Shown here: positions 61,840 through 64,000 of the stretch, piece after piece
Layout of the letters: each line of letters begins with the position of its first letter
Numbering within the stretch: position 1 is the stretch's first letter
Assembly: GCA_050300015.1 (NCBI GenBank)
Contig: JBNKWZ010000016.1
Location: 124,001 to 188,000, forward strand
DNA: 64,000 nucleotides
DNA from: CAYZQH01 sp050300015
GTDB taxonomy: Bacteria; Pseudomonadota; Gammaproteobacteria; Pseudomonadales; Cellvibrionaceae
Direction of reading: 5' to 3'
The notes under the pieces: model-generated
Told to the model about the DNA's origin: nothing
Databases searched by the model: none
The model's input: the letters and a program-made list of their open reading frames with translations, nothing else
Position numbers and translations under genes: made by a program

Positions 61840-62328
61840 GAAGGGCAAAGTGCATGGGCGCACTTTGGCAAAAGTGCCCAAAAGAGGCGCACCCTGCACC
61901 AGGGTCGCTATGCGACTACCCTCATTCCCAGCGTGATTTGGCGGGTCGCGGTGATGGTCCGTCCAGGACGTCCACCGCTCAGCCGCGCGTCCATGCGCGC
62001 CGGACCCACCAAATCCCACGTCCATTCGGCCTGGTGACGGGACTATTAGGGTCAAAAGATAAAATAAATATTCGATAAACAATTCCAATTAACGCTTCGG
62101 GGTTTGACCCTAAACTCCCCGTCATTTCGCTGAGCGGAGCGTGATTTTTTTGGGGATAGCGCACAGGACGTGCGCGGTAGGCGTGCATGTATAGGACGTA
62201 CCTTCACGCCGACCCTAAAAAATTGCGTGAGAGTGAGGGCAGCCGAAGGTCGAGGTGCAGGGTGCCCTGAGGATTGTCAAGGAGTTTGGGCAAGCAAACT
62301 CCTTGACTCGCCTTCAAGGCGAAACCGT
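61840..62328 (-). repeat. Modular repeat, right copy flanking fic (inverted)
   Basis: Reverse-complement counterpart of the left copy: GAGGCGCACCCTGCACC, CCTCATTCCCAGCG, CGTCCAGGACGTCC, then GGAGCGTGATTTTTTTGG, GGTAGGCGTGCATG and CCTTCACGCC. Its 13-bp hairpin GTCAAGGAGTTTG / CAAACTCCTTGAC (62276-62307) differs from the left one at three pairs, all compensated. Confidence 0.8.
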
Positions 62329-62820
62329 GTTTTCAAAATTATTCTGTCCTATTGACTCTCAGCTTGATGCAATCAGTTCAAAAGCCTGACGGTAAGCAAC
62401 CCCCTTGATTCGCCCTCAAGGCGAAACCATTTAAAACAGAGCATGCAACACTGATAGCGCTACTTCCCTCTCAACAATCTCACAGCTCAACCCATTGCGT
62501 ATTAACGACTTATGATCAAGAACTACGCAAGGAAATTTGCGCGCCAGTTTGTGTGATTATTACCGTGACGGGGTGGTTTTGGGGGGCTATATTAGTAGGG
62601 TAGCCGTGAAGCGGTGGGGTTTTATAAAAATAACAGCAAATTACCCGTACCTTCTTGATTGCAGTCCTAGCACCTTAGTTTTTCAAGCAGTGTAAATCCA
62701 GAGTAGGTACAGGCGACTTTAATAGAGTCAGTCACACGATATTAGCGTGTGTAAAGCGCGAACTGAGTGTTTCGCTAAGTTGGGTATTTTTAGAATGGCG
62801 TCGAGTGTTAATCGTGAAAT
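62329..62820. other. Intergenic region before the cassette; one repeat fragment
   Basis: It contains a fragment of the modular repeat at 62393-62428 (GCAACCCCCTTGATTCGCCC then AAGGCGAAACC). Otherwise I see no gene, integrase or second attC. A minus-strand frame at 62732-62920 crosses the cassette start and is not supported. Confidence 0.4.
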
Positions 62821-62859
62821 ACGGAATTTTTCCCTTTTTGAAACAGGGAAAAATTCCGT
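62821..62859. repeat. Perfect 15-bp inverted repeat before the cassette gene
   Basis: ACGGAATTTTTCCCT (62821-62835) and AGGGAAAAATTCCGT (62845-62859) are exact complements around a 9-base loop. No T-run follows on the plus strand. GTTATGC at 62871-62877, 12 bases further, matches the 3' end of the attC after the gene. Confidence 0.7.
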
Positions 62860-62893
62860 CTAATACTGCTGTTATGCTAATCAAGGTTGAATC

Positions 62894-63826
62894 ATGGATC
62901 TTTTGAAAAGCTACTATCAAGCGATTTCGTCTAGCATGGAGGCAGAAGTTCGAAATATAAATGGATTATTTGATCATCAAGGCGTTAAGGGGGCGGGAAA
63001 CGAAAATATCTTAATGACTTTGCTTTCTAAATTTCTTCCAAAGAAATATGGCATTGGGACTGGTGTGGTTGTAGACCGTAATGGTAAACAAAGTAAGCAG
63101 TGTGATGTCGTGATATATGACGCCACAAATTATCCTGAAATATTAGGCGTCACTAGCACCAAGTTTTTTCCTGTGGATTTCGTATATGCAATCATAGAGG
63201 TCAAAACCAAACTAGATTCAGCAAAGACTGGCGAAGCAATTGAAAATATTCGATCGGTTCACGAGCTAGATTACATAAAGCAAGAATTTAGGGTGTCGCC
63301 GACCGGCCCAATCTTGGAGCTAACAGCTGATACTGTATTAGCTATAACAAAATCTACAACTCCGCCTTTGGGAATGGTATTTTCATACTCAACAAACACT
63401 TCCGTTTTTGAAACTTTTTCTGGTTGGTTTAAACCAACGGAAGATAACCTTGGTCCATCTCATATATTTGCATTGGACCAAGGTTTTATATCACAGATCA
63501 AATCTACGTCGGTAGCAAGCTATGTCGTACCTTACGTAAAAGATGGTTGCGTGAAAATTCAAGATGGGGAAACTAGTTTTACCAAAAATGGCAAAAAATG
63601 GATAGAGATAGATGGAGAAATATATCCATTCTCCGAAGCCGGTGATGAGACTATTGCGATTGATCAGAGTAAAGTTTTACTGAACTTTTTGCTTATATTA
63701 AATGAGTGCCTAAAAAACAAGCATATAAGTCCAAATATTAATGTATACAAAGAATATCTAAATAATGAGTACAGGCAGCTATTTACTATAATAGAGGGAA
63801 AGTTGTATCAGTTACCGCAAGCATAA
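62894..63826 (+). CDS. DUF6602-like protein with PD-(D/E)XK nuclease pattern, cassette gene
   Basis: The 310-residue protein has an N-terminal block GAGNENILMTLLSKFLPK (E37), then QCDVVIYD with D71, and YAIIEVKTKL with E102 and K104. E-x(n)-D-x(n)-E-x-K is the PD-(D/E)XK restriction-nuclease fold pattern and matches DUF6602 proteins; the rest is undefined. The codon use is AT-rich compared with neighbours, as expected for mobile genes. AAGG precedes the ATG by 8 bases. Only 17 bases separate GTTATGC from the start codon and the stop lies inside attC, as in integron gene cassettes. A defence role is plausible but unproved. Confidence 0.75.
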   Translation: MDLLKSYYQAISSSMEAEVRNINGLFDHQGVKGAGNENILMTLLSKFLPKKYGIGTGVVVDRNGKQSKQCDVVIYDATNYPEILGVTSTKFFPVDFVYAIIEVKTKLDSAKTGEAIENIRSVHELDYIKQEFRVSPTGPILELTADTVLAITKSTTPPLGMVFSYSTNTSVFETFSGWFKPTEDNLGPSHIFALDQGFISQIKSTSVASYVVPYVKDGCVKIQDGETSFTKNGKKWIEIDGEIYPFSEAGDETIAIDQSKVLLNFLLILNECLKNKHISPNINVYKEYLNNEYRQLFTIIEGKLYQLPQA

Positions 63827-63937
63827 CAATCGGCTCCACGCAGACGCACAAACCTACGCTCTTTTTGTGGGTTTCGCTGCGCTCACTTTACCACAAAAAG
63901 CTCTCCGGTCTGGTCGCTGGTGAGCCGGGCGTTATGC
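63821..63937 (+). other. Integron attC recombination site
   Basis: GCATAAC (63821-63827) and GTTATGC (63931-63937) are exact inverted core sites. CGGCTC (63831-63836) and GAGCCG (63922-63927) form the inner pair. Between them CTTTTTGTGG and CCACAAAAAG give further imperfect symmetry. The 117-base site contains the stop codon of the preceding gene at its edge, and the crossover G/TT motif ends it. This is a standard attC layout. Confidence 0.88.
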
Positions 63938-63940
63938 AAA

Positions 63941-64000
63941 ATGAGATCAACATCATGCAGTCGAATATATGAAGAGATGAAAACAAGAAAAGTTGAAATA
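63941..64000 (+). CDS. Possible start of the next cassette ORF (cut by window)
   Basis: Three bases after attC an ATG at 63941 opens a frame to the window end, with a second in-frame ATG at 63977 (MKTRKVEI). Cassette genes typically begin this close to the preceding attC. It is too short to identify. Confidence 0.35.
   Translation, partial: MRSTSCSRIYEEMKTRKVEI

Noticed and set aside
58781..62893. CRISPR array among the short repeats of the accessory region
   Set aside because: Repeats are inverted modules or four operator units with short, non-unique spacers; no cas genes.

Overview
The window looks like a chromosomal segment of a marine-type gammaproteobacterium, most plausibly order Cellvibrionales (Saccharophagus/Teredinibacter/Simiduia-like). 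The basis is family resemblance only: gammaproteobacterial gene order (yhbY / rlmE-ftsH-folP-glmM-tpiA-secG-tRNA-Leu), the EpmA/EpmB/EF-P set, FimX, and a large one-piece sensor kinase of the kind common in polysaccharide degraders. No rRNA or taxonomic marker is present, so the assignment is inference.

Layout. 1-5.7 kb: start of comM, then a minus-strand SAM-cycle operon sahR-metK-ahcY-metF-rsmE. 5.8-9.8 kb: plus-strand membrane glycosylation operon (small ORF, GT39-like transferase, GtrB-like GT2, GtrA-like flippase, exported inorganic pyrophosphatase). 9.8-15.1 kb: minus-strand module with a VTC-type polyphosphate polymerase, a secreted CotH-like kinase with a beta-helix, a DUF4956 membrane protein, a small exported protein and a lipoprotein metallophosphoesterase with a partly degenerate active site. 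15.2-19.8 kb: FimX-like c-di-GMP protein and a PilZ-type protein, separated by degenerate mobile or repeat DNA. 20-23.5 kb: EF-P with both beta-lysylation enzymes, and cysE. 23.8-33.9 kb: guanidine-I (ykkC) riboswitch and a complete guanidine import and degradation operon (ABC transporter, two DUF1989 carboxyguanidine deiminase subunits, biotin carboxylase, allophanate hydrolase). 33.9-37.7 kb: hybrid two-component sensor. 38-46 kb: mixed accessory genes (a broken small exported protein, SprA-type protein, acyl-CoA dehydrogenase, SUKH protein, HELAH lipoprotein, AbgT transporter) with two dispersed repeat families. 46-52 kb: Omp85-like barrel, YajQ, DUF3524 (queuosine mannosyltransferase-like) and envelope proteins. 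52-58.8 kb: housekeeping block ending in tRNA-Leu(GAG).

After the tRNA-Leu the content changes abruptly (58.8-64 kb). A class II Fic protein with an AbiEi-like N-terminus sits behind four 24-bp-spaced operator-like repeats. It is bracketed by modular inverted repeats whose hairpins show compensatory changes. The window ends with an integron-type gene cassette: a PD-(D/E)XK-like (DUF6602) gene closed by a clear attC site, then the start of another possible cassette ORF.

The regions that look least explained are the CotH/VTC/DUF4956/phosphoesterase module beside the exported pyrophosphatase, the Fic locus with its iterated operator and structured repeats, and the terminal cassette. All functions are read from motifs and gene context; no searches were run.
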